A stretch of 64,000 nucleotides of DNA from CADCVW01 sp964251385 (GTDB lineage: Bacteria > Pseudomonadota > Alphaproteobacteria > Sphingomonadales > Sphingomonadaceae). The stretch spans positions 434,001 through 498,000 of the forward strand of contig CAXUJK010000003.1 in the NCBI GenBank assembly GCA_964251385.1, written 5' to 3'. The number at the start of each line of letters is the position of its first letter. Within the stretch, counting starts at the first letter, position 1. The notes under the pieces were generated by a model that made no database searches, was not told the DNA's origin, and saw only the letters and a program-made list of their open reading frames with translations. Positions 52,440-61,494 of the stretch are shown in pieces. The translations under genes and the position numbers were made by a program.

Positions 52440-53082
52440 GCGGCTCCGCCGTCATGACCTCGTCCATGTCGATCCCGATCATTGGCGGCGCATGGTCGAC
52501 GAGCGGGCCGATCTCGTCGGCGATCCTCTGGTGGCCTCATGGGCAGGACAAGGGCTGCCGCTCGTGGCGCGTCGCAGGTGCGGGGAAGCGGGAACAATGA
52601 TCGCCCTCGGACTTCCTCTTCCTCCGTCCGCCGGCAAGCGACGGCTTGCGTTTGAAGTTCCTCCGACCTGCGTGAGCGGCTCCCGGCGGCCATTCACGCT
52701 CGACGAGGCGTGTTCGGCCGCCCCGATCGAGTGGTCGCCGGCCATTGCTCGATTGCAGCGACTTGCCGAGCGCAACGGCAACGACGTGCGCGTGTTCGGT
52801 AGCTTAGCGTGGGCGGCCATCACCTCGCTCGACTACCTGAGCTCGACTTCGGACCTCGACCTTTTAATTTCGCTGCCGGCGCGATCCGGCGTTCCGATGC
52901 TCACCGGAATGTTGGCGGACGTGCAGGGTTCGGCTCCGATGCGGCTGGACGGAGAGCTCGTACGAAATGACGGCTCCGCGGCCAACTGGCGCGAGGTCCA
53001 CGACCAGTCGCCGGAACTGCTGGTCAAATCCCTTGTCGGCGTGGCGATGATGCCGACTGCGGACTTCCTGGACCAGCAATGA
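52417..53082 (+). CDS. mdcG: Phosphoribosyl-dephospho-CoA transferase (holo-ACP synthase)
   Basis: A 221-residue nucleotidyltransferase that attaches the dephospho-CoA prosthetic group to MdcC. The catalytic pattern GSLAWAAITSLDYLSSTSDL with DLDLL (about 128-151) supplies the metal-binding aspartates. It overlaps mdcE by 23 bp and mdcB by 4 bp. Length fits MdcG (about 210 residues). Confidence 0.92.
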   Translation: MTLSFAPERLRRHDLVHVDPDHWRRMVDERADLVGDPLVASWAGQGLPLVARRRCGEAGTMIALGLPLPPSAGKRRLAFEVPPTCVSGSRRPFTLDEACSAAPIEWSPAIARLQRLAERNGNDVRVFGSLAWAAITSLDYLSSTSDLDLLISLPARSGVPMLTGMLADVQGSAPMRLDGELVRNDGSAANWREVHDQSPELLVKSLVGVAMMPTADFLDQQ

Positions 53083-53948
53083 CAGCGGCTGCGTCCCGAT
53101 CCGTCCGCTGCGTGGACTTCGCGTCGGCGGGGGCATGGATTGCTGATCGGGCGCGGGAATGCCTGATGGAGGAATTGGCGACCTGGCCCAAGCCGGGCTT
53201 GGTTAGTTGGGTCGACACGGGCGCCCATGACGACATGGACGCATCGACCTTCGAGCGCAGCACCGACGCGATAACGCCCTTTCTGGCGATGCTCGCCGAA
53301 GCCGGGGCCGCAGGAGCCGGCATGAACGCGTTGCGGGCGATCGGCCGCGACGCGGAGGCCGCGATGTTGAGCGCGACGAGCGGGGTCAACACTCATCGAG
53401 GCGCTATCTTCGGACTTGGCCTGCTCTGTGCGGCTGCCGGTTGGCGTTGGGCGACCGCCCCCGGGATCGGAGCGAACCTTGGTCGGATCGTGGCGAGCCG
53501 CTGGGGCTCGGCGATCGTCGATGGTCCCGTGCTTCTTCACAGTCACGGTCAGCGCGCTCGACGGCTGCACGGTGCGGGAGGCGCGACGGGCGAAGCTGGC
53601 ACGGGGTTCCCGACCGCGTACGAAATCGGCGTTCCGGCTCTGGATCGTGGTCTCAGGCGCGATCCAGGCGATCTGAACGCCGCGCGCGTGGAGGCGGTGT
53701 TCTCCTTAATCGCCTCGGTCGAGGATACCAATCTTCTACACCGCGGCGGCGCGGCCGGGCTCGCCTTTGCACGGCAGAGCGCGCAGGCCTTCCTGGATGC
53801 GGGCGGAGTCGCTTGTCCCGACTGGGAGGCGCGAGCTCAAGCCGTGCATCGGGAGTTCGTCGCGCGAAGGCTCAGCCCTGGCGGAACCGCTGATCTGCTG
53901 ACGATCAGTCTGTTCGTGCGGCGCATGGACGCGGGCCGCGCACGATGA
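53079..53948 (+). CDS. mdcB: Triphosphoribosyl-dephospho-CoA synthase
   Basis: A 289-residue CitG-family enzyme that makes the MdcC prosthetic-group precursor from dephospho-CoA and ATP. Visible motifs are WPKPGLVSWVDTGAHDDMDA, with ALRAIGRDAEAAMLSATSGV and NTHRGAIFGLGLL, characteristic of CitG/MdcB. It overlaps mdcG and mdcF (ATGA). The position between mdcG and mdcF differs from the Klebsiella order (mdcABCDEFGH). Confidence 0.93.
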   Translation: MTAAASRSVRCVDFASAGAWIADRARECLMEELATWPKPGLVSWVDTGAHDDMDASTFERSTDAITPFLAMLAEAGAAGAGMNALRAIGRDAEAAMLSATSGVNTHRGAIFGLGLLCAAAGWRWATAPGIGANLGRIVASRWGSAIVDGPVLLHSHGQRARRLHGAGGATGEAGTGFPTAYEIGVPALDRGLRRDPGDLNAARVEAVFSLIASVEDTNLLHRGGAAGLAFARQSAQAFLDAGGVACPDWEARAQAVHREFVARRLSPGGTADLLTISLFVRRMDAGRAR

Positions 53949-54880
53949 CCCACGTCATCCTGTCCGCGCTGGTCCCAATCTTCTTCGTGATCCTGCTGGG
54001 TTTTTTCGCCGGCCGTGTTCGTGATATCGACAATCACCATGTCGGGGAACTGAACGCCCTGGTCATGCAGTTCGCCCTGCCCGCGTCCCTGTTCGTCGCG
54101 ACCGCCGCTACGGCGCGAAAGGACATGCTCCGCGAGGCAAGCCTCTTTGCGCTGCTCGGCGGTGCCATGCTGCTGCTCTACGCCTCATGGTACCTGCTGC
54201 AGCGGCACCGCGGAGCATCGCGGGCGGAGGCCGCGCTGCAGGCGATCACGGTCTCGCTTCCCAACTACGCCGCCGCGGGACTGCCCGTCGCTTTGGCGGT
54301 GGCCGGGCCGGCGGGCGCGACCCACGTCGCGATCGCGATCGCGGCCGGCTCCATCCTGCCGTCGCCGATCACCCTGTTCATTCTCGAACGCTCCCGATCG
54401 GACGGCGGCGCAGAAGCCTCAGGTATCTGGCGAGCGCTCCGCCTCGCCTTGACGAAGCCGATCGTGCTGGCGCCGGTGCTCGGCACGACCGTGTCGCTGA
54501 CCGGAGTGACGCTCGGCCCGCTGGTCACTGCGCCGCTTCAGCTGATCGGCCAGGCCGCGGGCGGGGTGGCGTTGTTCCTCACCGGCCTCGTCCTGTCCGC
54601 CCAGGATTTCCGCATGAACCGGAACGTCGTCGGCGCCACGCTTCTCGGCAACATCGTCCGGCCGGTTCTTGTGCTCGGGGCCGTTTCGATTCTGCCGGTA
54701 CCCGCCGACATCGGCCACGCAGCGGTGCTTCTTGCCGCGCTTCCGGGCGGATTCTTCGGCATCCTGTTCGGCGTAAGCTACAAACAGGCCTCCGCGGAGA
54801 CCGGGTCGATGGTCATAGCCAGTACGGTTTTCAGCGCCGTCACGCTCACCGTGGCCATCCTCTTCCTGTTTCCGAAGTGA
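53945..54880 (+). CDS. mdcF: Malonate transporter, AEC family
   Basis: A 311-residue AEC-family carrier with about ten membrane helices (MTHVILSALVPIFFVILLGF at the start; LPNYAAAGLPVALAVAGPAG in the middle; LTVAILFLFPK at the end). MdcF imports malonate in Klebsiella. Location between mdcB and mdcH supports malonate as substrate. The start overlaps mdcB by 4 bp. It replaces MdcL/MdcM-type transporters used in other bacteria. Confidence 0.92.
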   Translation: MTHVILSALVPIFFVILLGFFAGRVRDIDNHHVGELNALVMQFALPASLFVATAATARKDMLREASLFALLGGAMLLLYASWYLLQRHRGASRAEAALQAITVSLPNYAAAGLPVALAVAGPAGATHVAIAIAAGSILPSPITLFILERSRSDGGAEASGIWRALRLALTKPIVLAPVLGTTVSLTGVTLGPLVTAPLQLIGQAAGGVALFLTGLVLSAQDFRMNRNVVGATLLGNIVRPVLVLGAVSILPVPADIGHAAVLLAALPGGFFGILFGVSYKQASAETGSMVIASTVFSAVTLTVAILFLFPK

Positions 54881-54889
54881 GCCTGGGCC

Positions 54890-55819
54890 ATGTTGGCGAT
54901 CCTCTGTTCCGGACAAGGCCAGCAGAATCGAACCATGTTCGACCTCGTCCGCGACGATCCCGCGGCCGCGGATCTTTTCCAAACGGCTGCAGGTCTGCTT
55001 TCGCGAGATGCGCGTGATCTGGTTTGCGATGCGACCAGGGAGGAGCTCGAGAGAAATCGAACCGCGCAGATCCTTTGCGCTCTTCGAGCCGTCACTCTCT
55101 GGCGATGTTTGGAAGCATCGATGCCATCCGCTCGCGTGGTGGCAGGCTACAGCGTCGGAGAGGCCGCCGCTTGGGGGATCGCCGGCGTCTTCGGCCTGTC
55201 CGACGTGCTGCGCATCGTCGCGGCGCGCGCCGAAGCAATGGATGCGGCGTCGCAAGAACCTCAAGGCCTCATCTTCGTGCGGGGACTGCCGCCGAGCACG
55301 ATCGACGAAATCTGCAATGCCGCGGCGGCGCATGTGGCGATCGTAAATCCCGGCGACGCCTTCGTCATCGGTGGGTCCTCTGCTGCCTTGGCTAAGGTCG
55401 CCAAGGCAGCCGCAGCCAAAAATGCGAGCCGGGTCGCGCCCATCGGGGTACACGTCGCATCACATACTCCTGCGCTTGCAGCCGCCGTCGAGCCCTTCCG
55501 TCGAGCGTTGCGCGCCACCAGGGTCGCCGATCAACTCCCGCCCGGAGTCCGTCTTTACAGCGGTATCGACGGCTCCGGCGTCTTCGGGGTGTCCGACGGA
55601 CTCGACAAGCTGGCAGAGCAGGTCGCCGCGACCGTGCATTGGGCCGATTGTCTGCAGGCGTGCAAGGAGTCCGGCGCAAACCGCTTCCTTGAATTGGGTC
55701 CGGGTCGGGTGCTGAGCGACATGGTCTCGAGCAGCTATCGGGATGCCCGTTCGCGTAGCGCAGAGGAGTTTAGGTCCCTGGATGGCCTGCGGGCCTGGTT
55801 GCAAAGAGACGATCGATGA
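54890..55819 (+). CDS. mdcH: Malonyl-CoA:ACP transacylase of the malonate decarboxylase
   Basis: A 309-residue FabD-like acyltransferase: oxyanion region ILCSGQGQQ at 4-12, catalytic Ser in AGYSVGE, and His in GVHVASHTP. MdcH primes the ACP with malonyl or acetyl groups from CoA. It starts 9 bp after mdcF and overlaps the porin gene by 4 bp, so the porin is translationally coupled to the operon. Confidence 0.93.
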   Translation: MLAILCSGQGQQNRTMFDLVRDDPAAADLFQTAAGLLSRDARDLVCDATREELERNRTAQILCALRAVTLWRCLEASMPSARVVAGYSVGEAAAWGIAGVFGLSDVLRIVAARAEAMDAASQEPQGLIFVRGLPPSTIDEICNAAAAHVAIVNPGDAFVIGGSSAALAKVAKAAAAKNASRVAPIGVHVASHTPALAAAVEPFRRALRATRVADQLPPGVRLYSGIDGSGVFGVSDGLDKLAEQVAATVHWADCLQACKESGANRFLELGPGRVLSDMVSSSYRDARSRSAEEFRSLDGLRAWLQRDDR

Positions 55820-57150
55820 AAGGCCTGATAAGGAAGGCGGTCGGCAATCGAAACGGCGGATGGTGCGCCGCCGCTATACTCCTGGCGCATCCGTGGCCTG
55901 CCGCCGCCGAAGATCAGGCTCCCTTTACCAACGCGGAGATGGACGAGGCTTCGGGTGGCAAGGGCCCCGTCGAGGTCGAAGCCGCCTACTTCTTCGACGT
56001 CTTCGCGAACGTACGGGGCGGCATCGCCAAGGGCGCCACCTACCAGGCAAGGCTCGGGCTGTTGCTGAATGTCGATCTCGATAAGCTCGTCGGCTGGCGC
56101 GGAGCCGTCTTTCACGCCAGCCTGCACCAGATCCACGGAACTCCCGTGACGCCGGACCGGGTCGGCGCGCTGAACGTCGTCACCGGGTTGGAGGCCGAAC
56201 CGAACACCCGTCTCAACAATCTCTGGATCGAACAGAAGATCGGAACGGCCTCCTTGCGTTTGGGCCAATTTACGGCCGCGCAGGAGTTTCTGGTGAGCGG
56301 CAACGCCTCGCTTTTCATAAACTCCACCTTCGGCTGGCCGACCGCTTCCGCGCTGGATCTACCAAGCGGTGGTCCGGCCTACCCGATCGCCACCCCCGGC
56401 ATCCGACTGCAAATCGAGGCGAAGAAGCGAACCAAGCTGCGGATCGCCATCTTCAACGGAGATCCCGCCGGTCCAGGCAGCGGCGATCCGCAGCAACGGG
56501 ACGCGGACGGGCTGAACAGTCTTCGCATAGCGGGTCCCCCGTTTCTCATAGGCGAGTTTCAGCATGAGTCCGGCGCCTCCTCGGGCGACCCGTCGACGAC
56601 TATACGCCTGGGTGCCTGGTACTACTTCGGCAAGGTCTCCGACCAGCGCTACCCGGCAAGCGCCGCCGTGATCGGTACTCCCGGATCCCATGGCACCGGC
56701 GAGCGACGATCAGGCAATTACCAGGTCTACGCGATCGTAGATCACCGCCTGGTGCAGAGCGGTCCACGCAGCGTCGACGGTTTCATGAGGCTGGCGGCCA
56801 GCCCGTCCGATCGCAACCTGGTCGATGCATCACTGGATGCCGGACTGTCGATCAAGGGATTGCTGCAAGGTCGATCGGACGATGTCGTCGGGATCGCTTT
56901 CAGTCACACGCACCTGTCGAGTGGTCCGGTCGACGGAACGAGTGGGGCACCGGACGGCTTCGGCCGCCGCAGAGCGGAGACCGTCTTCGAGCTGACGTAC
57001 CATCTTCAAGCAGGGCAAAGGTGGTACCTTCAACCGGATGTGCAGTTCATCCTGCGCCCCGGCGGCAACTATGTCGAACCAAGTCCGGCTTCCCAGGCGA
57101 AGCCCCGGAACGCGCTGGTGGTCGGCGTGAGAAACGTTCTTCGCTTCTGA
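55816..57150 (+). CDS. OprB-family carbohydrate-selective porin
   Basis: A 444-residue outer-membrane porin. The signal-like N-terminus ends at AAAEDQAP. Conserved OprB features are VEVEAAYFFDVFANVRGGIA, then YQARLGLLLNVDLDKLVGWR and IEQKIGTASLRLGQFTAAQE, with an aromatic C-terminus (NVLRF) typical of barrel insertion. OprB porins pass sugars and other small solutes; here a role in malonate entry is inferred from the ATGA coupling to mdcH. It closes the operon. Confidence 0.9.
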   Translation: MKGLIRKAVGNRNGGWCAAAILLAHPWPAAAEDQAPFTNAEMDEASGGKGPVEVEAAYFFDVFANVRGGIAKGATYQARLGLLLNVDLDKLVGWRGAVFHASLHQIHGTPVTPDRVGALNVVTGLEAEPNTRLNNLWIEQKIGTASLRLGQFTAAQEFLVSGNASLFINSTFGWPTASALDLPSGGPAYPIATPGIRLQIEAKKRTKLRIAIFNGDPAGPGSGDPQQRDADGLNSLRIAGPPFLIGEFQHESGASSGDPSTTIRLGAWYYFGKVSDQRYPASAAVIGTPGSHGTGERRSGNYQVYAIVDHRLVQSGPRSVDGFMRLAASPSDRNLVDASLDAGLSIKGLLQGRSDDVVGIAFSHTHLSSGPVDGTSGAPDGFGRRRAETVFELTYHLQAGQRWYLQPDVQFILRPGGNYVEPSPASQAKPRNALVVGVRNVLRF

Positions 57151-57287
57151 TCCGCCGGATGATGTTCGAACGAAGCGACGAGGAGATGCCGATCCGGTCC
57201 TGGCGGTCGACATGCCGGCGTCTCCGGCACGTCTCCGTCCTTGAAATCGAGGTCCGAGCAAACGAGTTCGACGATGGGGAGATCAGC

Positions 57288-58011
57288 GTGTCGAACGCCT
57301 TCATTCGGAAACTGAGCGGGCAAGGCGGCATGTCGGCGGAAGACATCGCTTTGCTGGAGGGTGCCTACAGCGCGCCTCGCACTGTCCGCGGCCGCCAGGA
57401 TCACATTCGCACAGAAGACAAGCCCGGTCCGATATTCGGGATCCTGGAAAGCTGGGCATGTCGGTACAAGATCCTGCCCGAGGGTACGCGCCAAATCACT
57501 GCGTTTTTGATGCCGGGCGACTGCTGCGACATGCATGCCTCCGTCCTCGATACCATGGAGCACAGCATCGCGACGGTCACCCGGGCTCGCGTAGCGACCA
57601 ATCAGAGATCCCAGATGGAGGAATCAATTGCCACCCGTCCAGCGTTGACACGGGCGTTCTGGTGGACGCAGCTGATCGATGAGTACACGCTGCACGCTTA
57701 GATCGCCAGCATGGGGTGCCGCAACGGAGCGCATCAAGCGGCGCATCTCAAGTGCGGACTCTACGCGCGGGCTCGCAACTAGGGGTGAACAGCGACGGGC
57801 GGTTTGAAATGCATTGTCGCAGGCGGTGCTCGACGATGCACTTGAGCTCACGGCTGTGCACGTCAACCGCGTTTGCAAAAGGATGCGGCTTGGGGGGCGT
57901 CATGGAGATGACGGCAGAAAAGTCGTCATCTCGAACATCGACATGCTCGCACGGATAGCCGGGTTCGACGACGCCTGCCTTCACGGAACCGCTCGCGAGT
58001 ACTCCCGCTAA
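57288..58011 (+). pseudogene. Crp/Fnr-family regulator, broken
   Basis: The GTG at 57288 with GGGGAG upstream starts a cNBD-type domain (VSNAFIRKLSGQGGMSAEDI, then GPIFGILESWACRYKILPEG, then TRQITAFLMPGDCCDMHASV). The frame reads EYTLHA and hits TAG at 57699-57701, where a tryptophan (TGG) is expected (compare EYTLRAWIVSMG in the intact paralogue). It continues as IASMG but is then out of frame; the helix-turn-helix lies in another frame at 57814-58011 (SQAVLDDALELTAVHVNRVC, then ARIAGFDDACLHGT). At least one nonsense and one frameshift. It is a paralogue of the intact gene at 58197 and lies after the porin gene. Confidence 0.88.
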
Positions 58012-58196
58012 CGTCGAGACGTACGCCGGTGAAGTCCTTGGTGCCACAACCCGGCGCTTTATCCAATGACTACTAGCGAGATCGTTCACCATCAGGATTA
58101 AACGGGTTGTTCTCCTCCTCAGCTGGGCCGCGCCGGTGTCGTCTTCGCAAAAAACAACTTGCGGTATACTAAAAGGGTACCCGGTGATTGCTCCGT

Positions 58197-58964
58197 TTAA
58201 TTCGCTAAGCTGGCGACCCTCAGCCTTCTTCGATGAAGGTGATTGTCGTCGAATCCGGCCACCACCGCCAGACTGGCGACGCTACGCACAAGCAAGCTTC
58301 GCTCCGAGAATTCGATCAGTCCATCGGCGTGCAGCCTTTGCAGCACTCGGTTCACGTGCACCGGGGTCATTGCGAGCGCATCGGCAAGCACGATTTGATT
58401 GAGAGGGAACTTCAAGCGGCCGCCATCGGTAGCCATTCCCACGGCGCGAGCTCGAACGAAGATATCGCACAACAGATGCGCGACTTGCTGCAGTTTGTCT
58501 CGTCGGCCCATGCTGACGATCCAGGCGCGCAAGGTGTACTCGTCTACGATTTGGGCCCACCACAATGCACGCGTTATTGCCGGCCGCTTGTCTGTAAGCA
58601 GATCGAGCTCGGCTCGTGGGATCGTCGCGACGAGTGCCGGCGTCACGGTCTCGATCGAATGCTCCATCTCGTTGACGACGGGGGCTGTCAATCCGCCGGC
58701 GTCGCCTGGCAGAAGAAATGCCGTTATCTGACGGGTGCCGTCAGGACGGCGCATTGACCTGCAGGCCCAGCCTTGAAGAACGACGAACACGGGACCGGGC
58801 TTCTCGCGCTCGCGGACAAGGTGTCGGCGAGCCGGAACGAGTTCCGGCGTTCCGCACGCGTCGATCAGCGCTTGAACATCTTCCGGGCACAGCGGAACAT
58901 GACCACAAAGCTTTTCGACGAAGGCGTTTCGATGAGCTTGTTGCTCGCTGGTCCTAGCGGGCAC
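58197..58964 (-). CDS. Crp/Fnr-family transcriptional regulator
   Basis: The GTG at 58962-58964 gives 255 residues. The N-terminal cyclic-nucleotide-like domain spans about 15-130 (GTPELVPARRHLVREREKPG, then DGTRQITAFLLPGDAGGL). A long dimer helix follows (IVDEYTLRAWIVSMGRRDKL) and a helix-turn-helix spans about 180-225 (NQIVLADALAMTPVHVNRVL). The recognition helix reads VHVNR in place of FNR's ExxSR, so the DNA target is probably not TTGAT. No iron-sulfur cysteines or clear cAMP residues are visible. It is convergent with the broken paralogue and near the malonate operon, a possible target. Confidence 0.9.
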   Translation of the reverse strand: MPARTSEQQAHRNAFVEKLCGHVPLCPEDVQALIDACGTPELVPARRHLVREREKPGPVFVVLQGWACRSMRRPDGTRQITAFLLPGDAGGLTAPVVNEMEHSIETVTPALVATIPRAELDLLTDKRPAITRALWWAQIVDEYTLRAWIVSMGRRDKLQQVAHLLCDIFVRARAVGMATDGGRLKFPLNQIVLADALAMTPVHVNRVLQRLHADGLIEFSERSLLVRSVASLAVVAGFDDNHLHRRRLRVASLAN

Positions 58965-59563
58965 GGTAAAGGCGTCCGTATTGCAAGGACTTAACGTCCC
59001 GGGACTGCCGAAGCTCTGCGGCTTGCCGGCCGTCCTGCTGTTCGCAGAGCCGATCCGGATCTCGCTCTTCGTTCCGTTCCCTGGCCAGCGTACAGCGAGG
59101 CGGACCGATGCTCAAGCACGTCGACGGTGCCGGGAACGAACCAACGGGAAAGGCAGTTTCCACAGCTTGGACGAGCAGCCCCGAGCTTCAAGGCTCCGCG
59201 CGTCCGGGCCATACGCCGATGGCGCTTCGGCGGAACGCAAGATCGAGAGCTTTCGATGCTGCAAATAGACGCCTTGAACGTCCTTCCGCCGACCCGCCGT
59301 ACCGAGGAGCCCGTCGACGCTTTCGCTTGGCCGATCTCCAGACCTGCCAAGCCTCGTCTTTTCTGGTTGGTAGCCGGCGCGGAGATGAGAGCGCGACCGG
59401 TAACAGGTGCATCAAACGCGCCCATGATCACCCTCCGTCGTCCGAACTGCTTCGTGTCATCGCTGCAAGATTGCAGCGGCGGCGGCGCAAGCCACGGAGC
59501 GGCGGGTGACACTTCCGAGCAATGTAACCCGCAGAAAGACCACGGCCGAACCGTCCGCTCCCA
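58965..59563. other. No gene recognised
   Basis: About 600 bp between the Crp-type gene and the second HxlR gene. Frames present (for example 59127-59606 plus) have Arg/Ser/Pro-rich composition and no ribosome binding site. It may be degraded DNA. Confidence 0.4.
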
Positions 59564-59577
59564 TCACAATATTGTGT
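59564..59577. promoter_or_regulatory. Candidate HxlR operator, near-palindrome
   Basis: TCACAATATTGTGT contains the perfect 12-bp palindrome CACAATATTGTG and lies 25 bp upstream of the HxlR GTG start. It differs at one base from the motif upstream of the SDR gene at 44847 (TCACCATATTGTGT at 45639-45652). It is AT-rich in GC-rich surroundings. Confidence 0.55.
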
Positions 59578-59602
59578 CATCAGGACAAGAACGTACAAAA
59601 AG

Positions 59603-59944
59603 GTGAGTAACGAACATCAAAGTAGGGAACAGTGCCTCGGCCATGATGGTGCCGAGGAAATGGTCAAACGCTCTTTGAAGGTACTTAACGGTCGTTGGAA
59701 GCTGGCCATACTGTTTCGCCTCTTCGAGGCTCCCAAGTGGCGTTTTTCCGAGTTGCAACGGGACATCGACGGCATCTCCCAGAAGATGCTCGGGCAGCAG
59801 CTACATGCGATGGAACGTGATGGGATCATAGAACGGACCGCGTTTCCGGAGGTGCCGCCTCGCGTGGAGTATGAACTTACCGAGCGGGGGCGGGGACTGG
59901 GTCCGGCGCTGAGGGCTCTCCGCATCTGGGGTGACCACGATTAG
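59603..59944 (+). CDS. HxlR-family transcriptional regulator
   Basis: The GTG at 59603 gives 113 residues; an AAAAAGG stretch directly precedes it, so the start is not certain. The winged helix-turn-helix is clear: MVKRSLKVLNGRWKLAILFR, then WRFSELQRDIDGISQKMLGQ, then AFPEVPPRVEYELTERGRGL. A cysteine occurs at residue 11 (EQCLGHDG), as in quinone- or aldehyde-sensing HxlR proteins. No obvious adjacent target; the shared motif suggests it controls the SDR gene about 14 kb away. Confidence 0.85.
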   Translation: MSNEHQSREQCLGHDGAEEMVKRSLKVLNGRWKLAILFRLFEAPKWRFSELQRDIDGISQKMLGQQLHAMERDGIIERTAFPEVPPRVEYELTERGRGLGPALRALRIWGDHD

Positions 59945-60324
59945 GGCGTGGTTGCCTACATGGAACGATCGCCGCGCATTTTGATTCGGACAAACGATAC
60001 CCCCTACCTGCGCGGACAGGAAATGCATGTCACAGTCTGATGCCGTAGAAAGATAGGTTGGTTACGAATGGTAGCTCGGTGCAAGTCGCGGGAACCGTGG
60101 GGCACTTGAACGCCTCAGACTTTGCGAGCAGATCGACAAGTTTGCGAGCAGATCGACAAGAAAGTCGCGAAGCTCTTGTTCGGATCAGCTTCTCCATAAC
60201 CCGTCAGCGCTACCCGGTGATCATCGTCGATCTTGTCGTTTCGGGCGGGACGCGGAGTCGTCCGTCAGGACGAGGCTTCAATTACGAAGCGCCGCCGCCT
60301 GACTCGCGTGTGACCTCGGACGGA
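59945..60324. other. Intergenic stretch with a short tandem repeat
   Basis: About 380 bp with no convincing gene; it contains the 20-bp tandem repeat at 60121-60160 and lies between the HxlR 3' end and the patatin gene's 3' end. Confidence 0.4.
60121..60160. repeat. Two perfect tandem copies of a 20-bp unit
   Basis: The unit TTTGCGAGCAGATCGACAAG is repeated exactly twice, back to back. No third copy was noticed in the window. It probably arose by slippage; no function is suggested. Confidence 0.85.
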
Positions 60325-61494
60325 TCAGCGCGCGGAGCGAGGAGCCAGATCGTCGCCGACGGGCGGCTTCGGTTCCCATTGGCCGCGCGCACCGCGCGCC
60401 TCGCCGTAAGCGTAGAGCCGGCGCATGTAGGCGGTGTCGAACGGAGCTTCGTCTCCGGTCTCGAAGTCGGCGGCGATGTAGGTGAGGCGGTAGCCTACCG
60501 CTTGCCGCTGCGACCAGTAGTAGGCGCTGCCCGCCCGTTCGCGCAGGGCGGTCTGGACCGCCAGCGACATCGCGCGTTTGGCGATGCCGGCGATGGACGG
60601 CTTGACGAGTTCGTGATCGCCGCCCAGCCGCGAGTTGACGAGGAGGTACAGCCGCAAGCGCGGCCCGCCGGAAGGAGCCGAGTCGAGCGTCGGGGGGGCG
60701 GCCAAAAGCCCCGCCGACGTACCGCCATCGACGTGCATCTCGCGCAGGTCCCGGGTTCCGGCCACGGCATCGATGAAGACCGGGGGAAAGACGACCGGGA
60801 TCGACGACGAGGCCAGCAGCACGTCACGAAAGAGTGCGTAGCGCCGGAGCGAGGGCGACGCGGCGATCGCCCCCATGTTCCAAATGACGGTGCGCTGGGC
60901 GTCGAGGTTGGCGGTGCCGACGTACAGGCGGCGGCCAAGGCGATGTTGGACCGCCACCGCGTCGATCGTCGCCCTGTCGCAGTGCGCGTCGATCAGCCGC
61001 TTGAGCGGCTTGGAACTTGTCGCGCTTGTCGCGAACGGGATCGCGAGCGGAAAGTGGCCGCGATAGACGTCGTTCTTGCCGATGCCTGTGAAGGCCGCCG
61101 CCAGCCGCCCGTCATGGACCGGACCCAAGAAGGCGAAGAGTGCGATCAGCGCGCCCGTGCTGACGCCTGTCACGATGTCGAATTCGGGCCGCGTCCCGCT
61201 GCGCGTCCACCCGTTGAGGAAGCCCGCGCCATAAGCTCCGTCGTCCGCGCCGCCGGACAAGGCGAGCACCGAGGTTGCGCGGCGCGTCGCCGGAACAGCG
61301 GTGTCCCGAGGCATGGGAAGGTCGCCCCAGAAGCGTACTCCGGGCATGCCCGCGATAATCGCGTCGCGTCCGTCCGCCTCGGTCACTGCCGGCCGCCGCA
61401 TCGTCGCGCAGCCCGTAAGCATCAGCGAGGCGGCGATCAGCGCGAATGACGTGGATCGCAGCGCGCCGCGTGGATCAACCCGGCTGCGCCGCAT
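60325..61494 (-). CDS. Patatin-like phospholipase lipoprotein
   Basis: The ATG at 61492-61494 gives 389 residues. The lipobox LTGC (Cys at about 28) marks a lipoprotein. The patatin catalytic dyad is present: the oxyanion loop SGGADDGAYGAG, nucleophile Ser in GVSTGAL, and Asp in VDGGTSAG. Patatin enzymes hydrolyse phospholipid or other acyl esters. The 5' end overlaps the DsbA-like gene's 3' end by 20 bp on the same strand, so translation is coupled. Longer upstream frames were rejected as shadows of that gene. Confidence 0.92.
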   Translation of the reverse strand: MRRSRVDPRGALRSTSFALIAASLMLTGCATMRRPAVTEADGRDAIIAGMPGVRFWGDLPMPRDTAVPATRRATSVLALSGGADDGAYGAGFLNGWTRSGTRPEFDIVTGVSTGALIALFAFLGPVHDGRLAAAFTGIGKNDVYRGHFPLAIPFATSATSSKPLKRLIDAHCDRATIDAVAVQHRLGRRLYVGTANLDAQRTVIWNMGAIAASPSLRRYALFRDVLLASSSIPVVFPPVFIDAVAGTRDLREMHVDGGTSAGLLAAPPTLDSAPSGGPRLRLYLLVNSRLGGDHELVKPSIAGIAKRAMSLAVQTALRERAGSAYYWSQRQAVGYRLTYIAADFETGDEAPFDTAYMRRLYAYGEARGARGQWEPKPPVGDDLAPRSAR

